Shown: positions 7,629 to 16,093 of the stretch, piece by piece
Numbering within the stretch: the stretch's first letter is position 1
How the letters are laid out: every line of letters begins with the position of its first letter
Assembly (NCBI GenBank): GCA_020072925.1
Contig: JAIQGA010000013.1
Location: forward strand, 1 to 49,339
From: Terriglobia bacterium
GTDB taxonomy: Bacteria > Acidobacteriota > Terriglobia > UBA7540
Reading direction: 5' to 3'
DNA: 49,339 nt
Translations under genes and position numbers: made by a program
Notes under the pieces: model-generated
The model's input: the letters and a program-made list of their open reading frames with translations, nothing else
What the model was told of the DNA's origin: nothing
Database searches by the model: none

Positions 7629-8839
7629 CGAGAAACCTTCGGCTGTTGGGCAAGGAACTCAGCCATCACGTTCAGCGCGTCGCGGTCCCCGAAACTTCCG
7701 GCCTTGGTCGCGAGGGGCAAGCCCTCGGCCGGTCCGCCCGCCAGTCGCCCCCAGGGAAGGCCCGGCGCGATTTCGCGCTCGAGTCGGATTCCTCGTGCTT
7801 CCCAGGCCTCGCAGGCCATGGTCGCCGTCTCCCCGCCCGAAAGGATAACCCCTCGCACGTCGTGCTCGATAAGAACTTTCCGGCATCGCGCCAGACAGCG
7901 CCGCAGTTCGCCTTGAAAGGCGACGCGCAATATGACATGCCGGCGCTCCCGCAGGGCGCGACGAATCGGCCAGAGATTCGTCGTGGGCAGATCGAAGACA
8001 GCGCAGCGGTGAGTGACCATGAATTGAGTGAGTTGCGCGGCGGTCACAGGCGTGGTTGAGCCCACCACCAGCGCCACCAGGCCGGCCTTCGCGGCGGATT
8101 GGGCTTGGCCAAGCGGCGACGCGCGGCGTGCGTAGCGCGTGGCCAAAAGTTGTGCGACCGCTGCTGCCAAGCCCGCCGAGCCGACCATCAGGATTCTCGC
8201 CGGATAATCCTCGGCGGCTTGCGCCAGAAGCACGAGGTCTTCTTCAGTTATTGCGTCGACCGTGACCACCGTGGGCGCGGTTTTGGCCGCTTCGTCCAGG
8301 CGCGCCGTCAGGGCTCTTGCTCCGCCGATCAAGAACTGCCGGGATATGTGCGCCATGCGCTCGACGCCTTGCTCGCGCAAAAGTGTCGGAAGGTGGCCAC
8401 GCGCCATGGCGATCCCGTTGATGCGCAAGCGGCCAGCTTCCAGCGTTCGGCCTTGCGCGGGAAACGAAGGCGCGACGAGGGCGAGCGAAGCGCCGGAGGA
8501 TTCCAGCGCGGTGGCAATCTCGGCGCCCAGATTTCCACGCAGCGTCGAGTCAATCTTCTTGAAGAGGACCGCGCGCCGTTCCTTGTGTAGCGTTTCGCAA
8601 GCGTGCAGCACCTTGGCGCGCGCAGCCTCCGGCGGGTCGTTGCGGCTGTTCGTAACCATCACCGCGATCTCCGCGGCCTCCTCACCGACGCCCACCCGCA
8701 CCAACGCCGAGAAGCCGCGTTCGGCGAACTGTACGCCTGCATCACAGGCGCCGGTGAGGTCGTCAGCGATCATGCCGCACCGTACCCCTCGGTCGCTGGC
8801 ACAGGAAACATCGGGCTGCGTGCCTAAGAGCATGCACAA
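7625..8839 (-). CDS. Four-carbon acid sugar kinase (DUF1537 family)
   Basis: About 404 residues. MIADDLTGACDAGVQFAERG near residues 23-42 is the N-terminal DUF1537 motif. LFKKIDSTLRGNLGAEI follows, and the C-terminal nucleotide-binding part shows VILSGGETA and LATKAGSFGD. The family (OtnK, DtnK, LtnK) phosphorylates D-threonate, D-erythronate or related acids at O4. The product feeds the PdxA2 enzyme encoded next, with a 4-bp overlap. ATG codons at 8839 and 8833 are both possible starts; ATG 8773 would cut the first strand too short. It is the first gene of a minus-strand operon with pdxA and probably the LarA-like gene. Confidence 0.85.
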   Translation of the reverse strand: MCMLLGTQPDVSCASDRGVRCGMIADDLTGACDAGVQFAERGFSALVRVGVGEEAAEIAVMVTNSRNDPPEAARAKVLHACETLHKERRAVLFKKIDSTLRGNLGAEIATALESSGASLALVAPSFPAQGRTLEAGRLRINGIAMARGHLPTLLREQGVERMAHISRQFLIGGARALTARLDEAAKTAPTVVTVDAITEEDLVLLAQAAEDYPARILMVGSAGLAAAVAQLLATRYARRASPLGQAQSAAKAGLVALVVGSTTPVTAAQLTQFMVTHRCAVFDLPTTNLWPIRRALRERRHVILRVAFQGELRRCLARCRKVLIEHDVRGVILSGGETATMACEAWEARGIRLEREIAPGLPWGRLAGGPAEGLPLATKAGSFGDRDALNVMAEFLAQQPKVSR

Positions 8840-9205
8840 CTCCGCGCGGCCATCCGATTGCGCCGCGCTCTGAGTTTGTAGCAGACCCCGACGTGCGTCG
8901 CAAGTGGCGGCGCCTTGGAGGGCGCCAGCTTGCAGGCGCTTTACCTAAAGTGGCGGCGGTATGGAGTGCAGGAGTCCAGCAAGCACTGCTTGACCTTGCT
9001 CCCGCTCTTTCTTCTGCCGAAGCTTGGTTCGGCAGAGACAACGGCGGCCCCGTCCCTGCCGGGGCCGGGACGAGCCGCCGCAGTCCGAAACACTCCCGAG
9101 GATTGCGCGGCAGAACGTTTTCGTTTACAGTCCCCGTACGCTTGGCGCTGGTGAAGTACAATCCAAGGTGACAGGCGGAGATTCAGTCGGCTAGGAGAGT
9201 GACCT
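8840..9205. other. 366-bp divergent intergenic region with repeats and hairpins
   Basis: No convincing gene. It separates the DUF1537 kinase (minus) from the ACT protein (plus) and should hold both promoters, though I see no clear -35/-10 pair. Two imperfect direct repeats begin with AAGTGGCGGCG at 8902 and 8948. A perfect 9-bp hairpin lies at 9013-9036 (arms TCTGCCGAA and TTCGGCAGA), followed by a larger GC-rich stem-loop at 9042-9080 with arms CGGCGGC / GCCGCCG outside and CGTCCC / GGGACG inside. Confidence 0.6.
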
Positions 9206-9598
9206 GTGGCGCTGACCAAGCAGCTTACCGTGATGTTGGAGAACCGGCGCGGCGCGCTGGCGGAACTGTGCTCGAAGTTGGCGGAAAAGGCCGTGAATAT
9301 CCTCGGGCTGATGGTGCCGGACCAGCCGGGCGTCGCACCCATCCGCCTGGCCGTTGACAGCCACGACGCGGCAAAAAAGGTGCTCGATGCCATGGGCGTC
9401 AAGTACATTGAGGAAGACGTCGTCGCGGTAAGTGTCTCGGACCGCCCCGGGGCACTGGGAAAACTGACGCGCAAACTCGCCGACCATAATCTCGACGTGA
9501 AATACTGCTACGGCAGCATCGTGAAAGGCGTGGGGAAGGCCACGATAGTCCTTGCGGTGTCGGATGTGCAGGCCGCGGCGAAGCTGCTGAAGTGAGTC
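9206..9598 (+). CDS. Tandem ACT-domain protein
   Basis: A 129-residue protein started at GTG 9206 with AGGAGAG upstream (9193-9199). Two ACT domains fill it: residues 5-65 (LTVMLENRRGALAELCSKLA) and 73-127 (VSVSDRPGALGKLTRKLAD). ACT pairs bind amino acids or other small ligands and usually regulate metabolic enzymes. With no catalytic domain, this is a stand-alone sensor or an acetohydroxyacid-synthase-like regulatory subunit. It has no operon partner in the window. Confidence 0.85.
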
Positions 9599-9977
9599 GG
9601 GAGCGGGAACTCCGCGGACACTCCCTGACCTTGCTTTTGCTATCGTTGCAGCGCAGATATCACTGACCTTCGGTCCACTACCCTTGACAAAAGAAGGCTG
9701 GATTCCCGCCTGCTCGGGAATGACCGCGCGGGGGCGATGCTGCCATCAGTATTTGGCGGCAACTGTCCGCCAGAGGCGGCGGCGAGGGCGCGCGCTCACC
9801 ACGAGCCTCCATACGTATGTTGCGTCGTGCACCCTCGCGCGGCGCGGCGATGTTCTCTGTTTTCCCACACTTGGCCCGACCTTGCGTAGCACACCTTCCG
9901 TGCAACAAATGCCCAACCACTCGACTCGATCCTGGTAACCGGCATGCTTCTCTCCGGATTGCAGGAGGGACACGTCT
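9599..9977. other. 379-bp intergenic region with a REP-like repeat
   Basis: No gene supported. It contains an inverted-repeat element at 9697-9726 (GGCTGGATTCCCGC ... GGGAATGACC) which reappears in the opposite orientation at 11132-11157. The end carries the GGAGG ribosome site of the following membrane protein gene. The rest shows nothing I can name. Confidence 0.6.
9697..9726 (+). repeat. REP-like inverted repeat
   Basis: The element GGCTGGATTCCCGCC...GGGAATGACC forms a short hairpin and resembles the widespread dRS3-type family with a TTCCCGC...GCGGGAA core. An inverted copy is at 11132-11157. Confidence 0.7.
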
Positions 9978-10955
9978 GTGCAGAAGACAACTTGGATCCG
10001 AATGGGAATCACCTTGGGCGCTGCAGGGGTTCTGGCGTGGCGGCTGCCTCCGGTGCGGCTGATTGCGGAGTTTCGCCAGCTTGATGTGATGCAACTGCTC
10101 CCCGCGGCCTCTTGCGTCCTGGCGATGCTGGCGGTGCGCGCCTACAAATGGCACGCCTTGCTCAGCCATGGCGAGCCGGGCGCGCGCGCCGAGGATTCGC
10201 TTCGTTCGCTTCTGGGGGGCTTTGCGCTCGCCCTGGCGATCCCTGGCCGCTTAGGCGAATTCGGGCGTTGCCTGTTCACGCCGCCGGGCCAGCGGCATCG
10301 CGCCCTTCTGTTGAACGCCCTCGATCGCTTGCTGGACATGTGGGCGCTACTCACGGTCGGCGTCGCCAGCCTCTTCGTAGTGGTGCGATTCCCCGCGGCG
10401 ATTTTTGGCGTGGGCGTGTGGCTGGCAGCGATGCCTTTGCTGGTGGGATTGCCCGCGCTGCTGGCGACATTCGTTAACCTTCCGCCCTGGCCAGAGGGCC
10501 TGCGCGCGCGCCTCGCCGCGGCCACTTCTCAAATCGTCGCCATGCGCGTTCGACGCTTTGCGGTGCTCTCTGTGGCCTCGACGGCGCTTGACCTGATGCT
10601 CTTCTATTTCCTCCTGCGGGCCTTTTATCCCGTCGGATTCGACGCGGCGCTGGCGACTTTTCCCTGGATTGTGATTGCAGGCGGGCTGCCTCTTTCGATC
10701 AACGGCTTCGGAGTGCGCGAAGGCGTGGCGGCGCTGCTGCTCGCGCGCTATGGCCTGTCGCCTGCCGCGGCGGCGGATGTGGGGTTGCTGCTCTTTACCT
10801 TCAGTTGCTTACTGCCGGCCGTTGCGGGCGGCATTTGGCTTTTGGCCAGCGGCTCGTCGGCTCATGGCCAATGGCCGAGCGAACTGGAAACAATCGGCAA
10901 AGGTATCTGGAATTCGCTGCGCCCGGCTGCCACGCGGCCCGCCAACGCGCTGTAG
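9978..10955 (+). CDS. Flippase-like (LPG synthase TM / UPF0104) membrane protein
   Basis: A 325-residue integral membrane protein started at GTG 9978 with GGAGG at 9964-9968. Hydrophobic segments cover most of the length (about 7-8 helices). The conserved polar stretches RAYKWHALL and LALAIPGRLGEFGRCLF, then GLPLSINGFGVREG, are typical of the lysylphosphatidylglycerol synthase transmembrane / AglD-like family. Members lacking the synthase domain are thought to move lipids or lipid-linked sugars across the membrane; no catalytic domain is attached here. The TAG stop comes from the edge of a dispersed repeat starting at 10950. Confidence 0.8.
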   Translation: MQKTTWIRMGITLGAAGVLAWRLPPVRLIAEFRQLDVMQLLPAASCVLAMLAVRAYKWHALLSHGEPGARAEDSLRSLLGGFALALAIPGRLGEFGRCLFTPPGQRHRALLLNALDRLLDMWALLTVGVASLFVVVRFPAAIFGVGVWLAAMPLLVGLPALLATFVNLPPWPEGLRARLAAATSQIVAMRVRRFAVLSVASTALDLMLFYFLLRAFYPVGFDAALATFPWIVIAGGLPLSINGFGVREGVAALLLARYGLSPAAAADVGLLLFTFSCLLPAVAGGIWLLASGSSAHGQWPSELETIGKGIWNSLRPAATRPANAL

Positions 10956-11075
10956 CGGCGATGTCCTCATCGCCGCCCGCCGCAAGCGGCGAATGCCAGT
11001 AAGGGCACGCCATGGCGTGCCCCTACGAGCGATGGGGACACCGCCGCTACAGGGTTTCGGCGGTCATAGACCGCC
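10950..11075. repeat. Composite nested inverted-repeat element
   Basis: Arms of 24 nt at 10950-10973 and 11029-11052 pair with 2 mismatches. Between them lies palindrome module A (10999-11026, half-site like GTAAGGGCACGCCA), and immediately after is module B (core 11060-11074). The left arm overlaps the end of the flippase-like gene and supplies its stop codon. Confidence 0.8.
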
Positions 11076-11131
11076 GCACAGTTGCAGGTCTGCAATCCTC
11101 AATCGAAAATCATCAATGCGCAATCATCACC

Positions 11132-11157
11132 GGTCATCCCCGCGAAAGCGGGGAGCC
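11132..11157 (-). repeat. REP-like inverted repeat, inverted copy
   Basis: GGTCATCCCCGCGAAAGCGG continues to GGGAGCC. This is the reverse-complement relative of the element at 9697-9726. It sits 12 bp from the 3' end of the DUF4091 gene and could act as a transcript-end hairpin. Confidence 0.7.
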
Positions 11158-11168
11158 ACTCTACAAGG

Positions 11169-12863
11169 CTATTTCGACAAAGCTTCGAGTAACTGGCTCT
11201 CGATTCTCCGGAACGGCTCGGGCGTGCGCACATATTCTGTCAGAGATGTAATCGCAGCCTTGGCCAGCCCGTCGGCCTCGGCGGGATTCTTCTTGTGCAA
11301 GGCCCGCAGCATCTCATAGTCCTCGATGCCGGCTCGCATGGTTTCCAGCCGAACCGAGCTGAACACGGACTTGCGCGCGCGGTCGGGATAAACGATGAAG
11401 GCGTCTCCGGAGGGGAGCAACTCCGTATTATCGTCAATCACCGGCTGCGTATCGTTCATGGGTTCGGGCGACCAGTAATTCCAGCCCCAGTGGAGGTATC
11501 CGGTTAAGTTATAACGGAAATTGAGCCAGTGCAGCAGGCGGACTTTCAAGAGCGGATAATCCATCAGCCGGTTCAAGTACCGGCCGTTGGGAAACAGGCA
11601 GGTGTAAAACCACACGGGGTGCCCCGACTGAATCCTTTCCTCGATCAAATTCATCTGATCGTCGAATCGCCCCAGGAGAGGCACCCACACATCGCAGTTC
11701 TTGCGCAATTCCGTGGGCATGTGCGCGGCGTCCACGGCGTCCATGGTGGGAACGCCCGGCAGGCAGCGATAAACGATTTCCGCGAAGCGCGCGTAATAGG
11801 GCGGCTCCTCGCCGTGCGCTTCATCCAGGATGTGCTGGAAGTAAATGGACTTCCATTTCTTCTCTTCCAGGTGGGCGTTGAGCGCCGTGAGGAATACGGT
11901 GAGGAAGTGCGCGACGCGCGGGTCGTCCGGCGACACGGTCAGCCCGCGCGCCTTTCCATCCTCGATCACCACGATGTCAGTTTCCAGCCCGGCGTCGTAA
12001 CTTCCCGCCCGGCCCAGCAGGTGGCTGCCCTCGATGTAACCGATGACGCCCGCGCGCTGGAAAGTCTCCACCCAGCGGTCGAAGTTTGAAAAATCGTAGG
12101 CAAGCTCGTCCTGTACCACTTGTGGCTTGATCAGGTTCATCAAGGGCGTGATCACCATGTTCTGGCGGTGGTCGGCCATGACCCGCGCCACGTTCTCGAC
12201 CAGTGTCCACCACTCGGGAGAGAACTGCTCGAGGCCATAGAATTGCTTGGAAGCCTTTGCGCCCAGCGTGAACCAGTTGGTGACCGTCAGGGAGCGCGCG
12301 CTGGGCACGACGGCGGCAAGCACTTTGACGCGGAAGCGGCGCTGCGCCAGAACGCGGTCGCCCTCCTTGACCACTATCGTTCCGTCATACCTGCCGGGCA
12401 CCGCTTCCGCCGGCACCGCGACCGTTACCCAGAGGGTCTGCGTCCGCCGCGCCGGAACGTCCACGGGAAAATCCAAAAGCGGGTCCGGGTACCAACCGGG
12501 CGTCTCGCCAATCAATTCCTCCGGCGGGGTATCCTTGGTATGCGACCCCACCACCACGTAGCCCACGGGGTGAACCGTCACGCTACGGATAACGCCTTGC
12601 TTCAATCCCTTGAGCGGCTCGACTACCGCTGACACGCCCTTGAGCGGGCGAGCCGAACGCAGCGCCAGTTGAATCGCCACATGCTGATTGCGCGCCGCCG
12701 GAATTTCCGGGATCGATTGCCCGGTTTCCCTCGCCATGTCCGCAGGGAAGACCTTCGTCAGGGAATCCACAAACCAGGTCTCAACGCCCGATGAATCCGC
12801 GCCGCTCGCGAGGGTGCACAACAGGAAACCTGCAAACCCGGTCAAAAGAACTCGACGAAACAT
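11169..12863 (-). CDS. DUF4091 / GH123-like exported protein
   Basis: About 564 residues from ATG 12863, chosen because GGGGG lies 7 nt upstream and the frame then begins with a signal peptide (FRRVLLTGFAGFLLCTLAS). In-frame upstream ATGs exist at 12878 and 12905. An N-terminal beta-sandwich region (about 20-190) precedes a TIM-barrel-like part. YFQHILDEAHGEEPPYYARF has the Asp-Glu pair expected in GH123-type N-acetylgalactosaminidases that use substrate assistance. YLHWGWNYW and RLETMRAGIEDYEMLRALHK mark the DUF4091 C-terminal region. Substrate not determinable; an extracellular glycan is likely. Confidence 0.8.
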   Translation of the reverse strand: MFRRVLLTGFAGFLLCTLASGADSSGVETWFVDSLTKVFPADMARETGQSIPEIPAARNQHVAIQLALRSARPLKGVSAVVEPLKGLKQGVIRSVTVHPVGYVVVGSHTKDTPPEELIGETPGWYPDPLLDFPVDVPARRTQTLWVTVAVPAEAVPGRYDGTIVVKEGDRVLAQRRFRVKVLAAVVPSARSLTVTNWFTLGAKASKQFYGLEQFSPEWWTLVENVARVMADHRQNMVITPLMNLIKPQVVQDELAYDFSNFDRWVETFQRAGVIGYIEGSHLLGRAGSYDAGLETDIVVIEDGKARGLTVSPDDPRVAHFLTVFLTALNAHLEEKKWKSIYFQHILDEAHGEEPPYYARFAEIVYRCLPGVPTMDAVDAAHMPTELRKNCDVWVPLLGRFDDQMNLIEERIQSGHPVWFYTCLFPNGRYLNRLMDYPLLKVRLLHWLNFRYNLTGYLHWGWNYWSPEPMNDTQPVIDDNTELLPSGDAFIVYPDRARKSVFSSVRLETMRAGIEDYEMLRALHKKNPAEADGLAKAAITSLTEYVRTPEPFRRIESQLLEALSK

Positions 12864-12958
12864 TGTTGCCCCCTTCATCGCCACGTTTCCGCGGAACGTC
12901 ACCATCGCTGATTCGCCTTCATACTTGAAATCCGCTGGGACTTCGCTTTGGTGAACAT

Positions 12959-12981
12959 GAGACGCCCCTTCGGGGCGTCTC
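12959..12981. repeat. 10-bp hairpin with TTC loop
   Basis: GAGACGCCCC and GGGGCGTCTC form a perfect stem around a TTC loop. On the minus strand it is headed by GTAG, like other repeats in the window. It lies between the DUF4091 start and the methyltransferase stop. No U-tract follows, so a terminator role is unproven. Confidence 0.7.
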
Positions 12982-13131
12982 TACTCCTCGCGAGGGAAAC
13001 GAGTGCGCGGATGGTAAAGCACGGGGCGAGGGAATGCAAGCAGAAGGCAGAACCTCACTCCCAGAGTCACGAACAGGGGGGCGAGGAACTGTCAATCGTT
13101 GACTGTCGGCAGTGAACCGCTTTTGCTGATT

Positions 13132-13812
13132 TCAATGCGTGAAGATGAGGAAATACTGATAGGCTAGAAACCTGTATTCCTTGAGGAGGTGGAACCCCGC
13201 AGGCTCAGCTTCCGCGATCATTTTCTTCTTGGCAATCGTCATTTCGAGGGGTGGGCCGAGGGGGAGAGGCCGCTTGTGGAAATCGATGTTGACGAACCGC
13301 CCGCCGGGCTTGAGCGCCCGCGCCAGCATCGGGAAATACTCCTGGCGATCCGCGATGTGGTGCAGCGTATCGCAGAAGAAGATGAGATCGACAGAGCCGG
13401 CCGGCAGCTTGGGATCATGCGGGTCGGCGCGGACCGGGATGACGTTGTCGAGGTGTTCCTGCTCCGCTCGGCGACGGATATATTCGAGCATGCCGGGATC
13501 GATGTCCACGGCATACACCTTGCCCGTTGGTCCCACGGCGCGGGCAAAGCGCACAGTGAAGTAGCCCGAACCCGCGCCAATGTCGGCCACGGTTTCGCCG
13601 GGCTTCAGGCCCAGCGTCCGCAGCACGCGCTCCGGCTGCTGCCACTTGTCGCGGCCGGGATCTTCCAGGGCCTTGATATACGCTTTTGTGGATTCAGGGG
13701 GATGATGCTGGTGTTCGACCTGCGCCGCGGACGTGAGGACGAACCCGGGGAAGAGGGCGATGAGAAGAAGCGCCCAAGCTCTGGAAAGACTACGGAAGGT
13801 ATTGCACGCCAT
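13132..13812 (-). CDS. Class I SAM-dependent methyltransferase with signal peptide
   Basis: A 226-residue protein. Residues 1-30 look like a cleavable signal (AWALLLIALFPGFVLTSAAQ). Next come motif I VADIGAGSGYFTVRFA (about 75-90), the acidic residue in VYAVDIDPGMLEY, and VDLIFFCDTLHHIADR (motif IV region). The Rossmann methyltransferase fold is clear. The exported start is odd because SAM is cytosolic; it may be a membrane anchor or the protein may use SAM differently. The 5' end overlaps the upstream PilZ gene by 23 bp. Confidence 0.8.
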   Translation of the reverse strand: MACNTFRSLSRAWALLLIALFPGFVLTSAAQVEHQHHPPESTKAYIKALEDPGRDKWQQPERVLRTLGLKPGETVADIGAGSGYFTVRFARAVGPTGKVYAVDIDPGMLEYIRRRAEQEHLDNVIPVRADPHDPKLPAGSVDLIFFCDTLHHIADRQEYFPMLARALKPGGRFVNIDFHKRPLPLGPPLEMTIAKKKMIAEAEPAGFHLLKEYRFLAYQYFLIFTH

Positions 13813-14629
13813 AGAATCGGCCCGTGGTCCCCTCGGCAGCCCAGACGATCGTACCTTCGGTCTCGACGGGCGCCTGGTATTCCGCGAAGGGCAGCGTCAT
13901 GAAAACCTTATCGCCGACCTGAAAGCGCTGTGTGCTCACAAAACACAGACCGGACTTGGACACGTCGCGGGTCTGAGCAATGTCGACGACTCCCCAGGCG
14001 CTGCGCACGCGCAACCGCATCACCAGTTTCAGACGGCGCACCTTGCGCTTGTCCTGGCCGGGGGCGGGCGTCATGGGCTTTCCGGCGGCAATCATTTCCG
14101 CCGTGAGCGGCTGGTCGCTGGGCTTCCAGCGCGTGGTTTCGTTGCAGCGCTCGCAATGGCGGGAGATCAGCCCCGCGGCCAGGAGCACGTCATACTCGAT
14201 GCTGGAAAGCGTGGTTTGCGCGGCGCGCTTGCACGCGGCGCATTCGATCAGGACCTTCGGCTGTAGGCCTTCGGCCGGGGGCACGAATGCGACACCCCAA
14301 ATCCCACTATCCTGGTTGAGGGCTTCGACGCCCCACTCGCGGCGTGAGCCCGAGGGCTGAAAGCCGCCCACCACGCGGAATTCCTCTTCGATGCCGTTGT
14401 CCAGATTCTTGACGAGCACGATGTCGTCGGGCAGAAGCGAGTGGCTCAAGCTGATGCGCGCGCCCTGCTGGTTGAAGCTGACGGTGATGGTTTCCTCGCC
14501 GAAGGCAACGCCGTGGGCGTCATTCCCGATGACGCGGATGCGGACAGGAGCTGCGATGCGATCACTACGGCGTCGGGTCGGAATCGCAGTTTCCATGGCC
14601 AGTTCGCAAGAAGCCCGTGCGACCGCCAC
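13790..14629 (-). CDS. PilZ protein with two PilZ-like domains and a CxxC...CxxC insert
   Basis: A 279-residue protein from GTG 14629, supported by GAAGGA 4 nt upstream (ATG 14596 is the alternative). Residues about 18-110 form one PilZ-like beta-barrel starting with RRRSDRIA. CAACK (about 128) and CERC (about 159) form a likely zinc-binding insert. A second PilZ module (about 195-279) begins KVRRLKLVMRLRVR and contains TRDVSKSGLCFVS. PilZ domains bind cyclic di-GMP through RxxxR and [DN]xSxxG; the second module has DVSKSG but a less clear RxxxR. Likely a c-di-GMP-responsive or degenerate regulatory protein. Confidence 0.75.
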   Translation of the reverse strand: MAVARASCELAMETAIPTRRRSDRIAAPVRIRVIGNDAHGVAFGEETITVSFNQQGARISLSHSLLPDDIVLVKNLDNGIEEEFRVVGGFQPSGSRREWGVEALNQDSGIWGVAFVPPAEGLQPKVLIECAACKRAAQTTLSSIEYDVLLAAGLISRHCERCNETTRWKPSDQPLTAEMIAAGKPMTPAPGQDKRKVRRLKLVMRLRVRSAWGVVDIAQTRDVSKSGLCFVSTQRFQVGDKVFMTLPFAEYQAPVETEGTIVWAAEGTTGRFYGVQYLP

Positions 14630-14913
14630 TGGTTCCTTCTCACCGAGGCCCAGGAACTGTCCAGCTCGGCCGGTTTCTTATCGGAGGAAGGTCAGGCTCG
14701 CAGACGCGGCGCTGCGTCTTGTGCTACTTTGCCTTCTCACGCGTTGCCGCTTCTGCCGAGGCTTGGAAGGTAATCTATTCCGGGCGGCAAGTCAACCCTG
14801 AGGCCTCGGCGCGAACCTCGTTGCAATCTATGCTGATCGCGCCGCTCTCTGGGCCGTGGGCCCTCAACGGGTTTAGCGGCGCGGCACAAATCAGGTCCGG
14901 CGGAGAAAGGGCC

Positions 14914-15327
14914 TCAAGCTTCCGGAGTCGCGGCGGGTTTCTTCTTTGCCTTCGACTCACGCGGCGCACCCGAGTCCGCAGCGGGCGCCTTATCCAACTC
15001 CTTGAGCGCTGTCTCTTCGTCGTTCGCAATCACGAAGAACTGCGCCAGCTTGACGTCGTCGAGGATGCGGCGGACGTGGGGATTGATTTCGGTAAGGACC
15101 ATCTGCGCGCCGGCATGTTCGACCGTTACACGAGCTCCCGCCAGAAAGCCGAGCCCCGTGGAGTCGATGTAAGGCACCTCGCCGAAATTCAGCACCAGCT
15201 TGCGAGTGCCGGCTTCGATGAGCTCTGCCACCTTCTGCCGCAGGTACGGACCATCGCCTCCTGCCAGGAACCTCCCGGACAGGCTGACGATGGCGACATT
15301 ATCCTTGAATCGCACGGCAATTCTCAC
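14914..15327 (-). CDS. STAS-domain anti-anti-sigma factor-like protein
   Basis: A 137-residue protein. Residues 1-105 are a STAS domain: VAIVSLSGRFLAGGDGPYLR, then LVLNFGEVPYIDSTGLGFLA with the conserved phosphorylatable serine in DSTG. The last 30 residues are a charged Ala/Lys/Pro tail with no predicted fold. SpoIIAA/RsbV-type proteins bind anti-sigma kinases and are switched off by serine phosphorylation. No kinase or sigma factor gene is adjacent, so the partner is encoded elsewhere. Confidence 0.88.
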   Translation of the reverse strand: MRIAVRFKDNVAIVSLSGRFLAGGDGPYLRQKVAELIEAGTRKLVLNFGEVPYIDSTGLGFLAGARVTVEHAGAQMVLTEINPHVRRILDDVKLAQFFVIANDEETALKELDKAPAADSGAPRESKAKKKPAATPEA

Positions 15328-15559
15328 GATCCCACCTCACTGCCAGGGATGCCTGCTGATGTAACGTGCGCGCTTACTGACGAGCCGCCCGCGGGGCGGC
15401 GCCCCCAAGATGCTTTTCCGATTCCAGGCCGGAGCCCGCGATATCGGGTGGATAGTCATCCTACGAAAGGCCTGGAAGTGTTGTCAAGTCACCCGGCATA
15501 ACTATCGAAGAACACGCGGGAATTCGCGCCGGGTCTCTGGCAGGAAGTGCCGCGAGGGA

Positions 15560-16093
15560 TCAAGCGGCCCGAGTATCGGCCTGCCACGCGGGGATTACGA
15601 GGAGTTTCATCTCACATTCGTTGTCGAGACTGCTGGTAATTCGGAACCCCATTTTCTGATACAAGCCCAGAGCGGCCTTGTTCGAGAGTTCTGTACTAAT
15701 ATATAGTTCTGCGAAGCCCGCCTGCCGGGCCCACTCGACCGCCAAGCGCGAAAGCGCCGTCCCCACTCCCTGGCGTCGAAAGTCCTGGTGAATGAAGATT
15801 GTGTACTCGACCGACGCCTCCGAAATGGGGCAAAGAATGGCGTGCGCCACGACACGCTCGCCCTCCACGGCCATTAGCGCGCGCGCCTTGTCATGCAGTC
15901 GCGCCAGCCAGTGGGCAATGCGGCGAAGTTCCCTGGGCGGCAGGCCTTGGGCTACTCCCTTAGGCTCGAAGCTCTTGTACATTTGGACCAAGGCTCCAAA
16001 GTCCGCCAGTTCGGATTTTCGGACCGTGAAGTCGCGGCCCCCGATACTGCGAATCGGCACCGGAATGAAGGGCGTCTCGAAATCGTCTGACAT
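15560..16093 (-). CDS. GNAT family N-acetyltransferase
   Basis: A 177-residue protein from ATG 16093. The frame is open further upstream (to 16372), but that extension has no family character. The acetyl-CoA site reads HQDFRRQGVGTALSRLAVEWA (GNAT motif A, RRQGVG), followed by ELYISTELSNKAALGLYQKM (motif B). GNAT enzymes acetylate amines of small molecules or proteins; the acceptor is unknown. No signal peptide. The gene stands alone. Confidence 0.87.
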   Translation of the reverse strand: MSDDFETPFIPVPIRSIGGRDFTVRKSELADFGALVQMYKSFEPKGVAQGLPPRELRRIAHWLARLHDKARALMAVEGERVVAHAILCPISEASVEYTIFIHQDFRRQGVGTALSRLAVEWARQAGFAELYISTELSNKAALGLYQKMGFRITSSLDNECEMKLLVIPAWQADTRAA

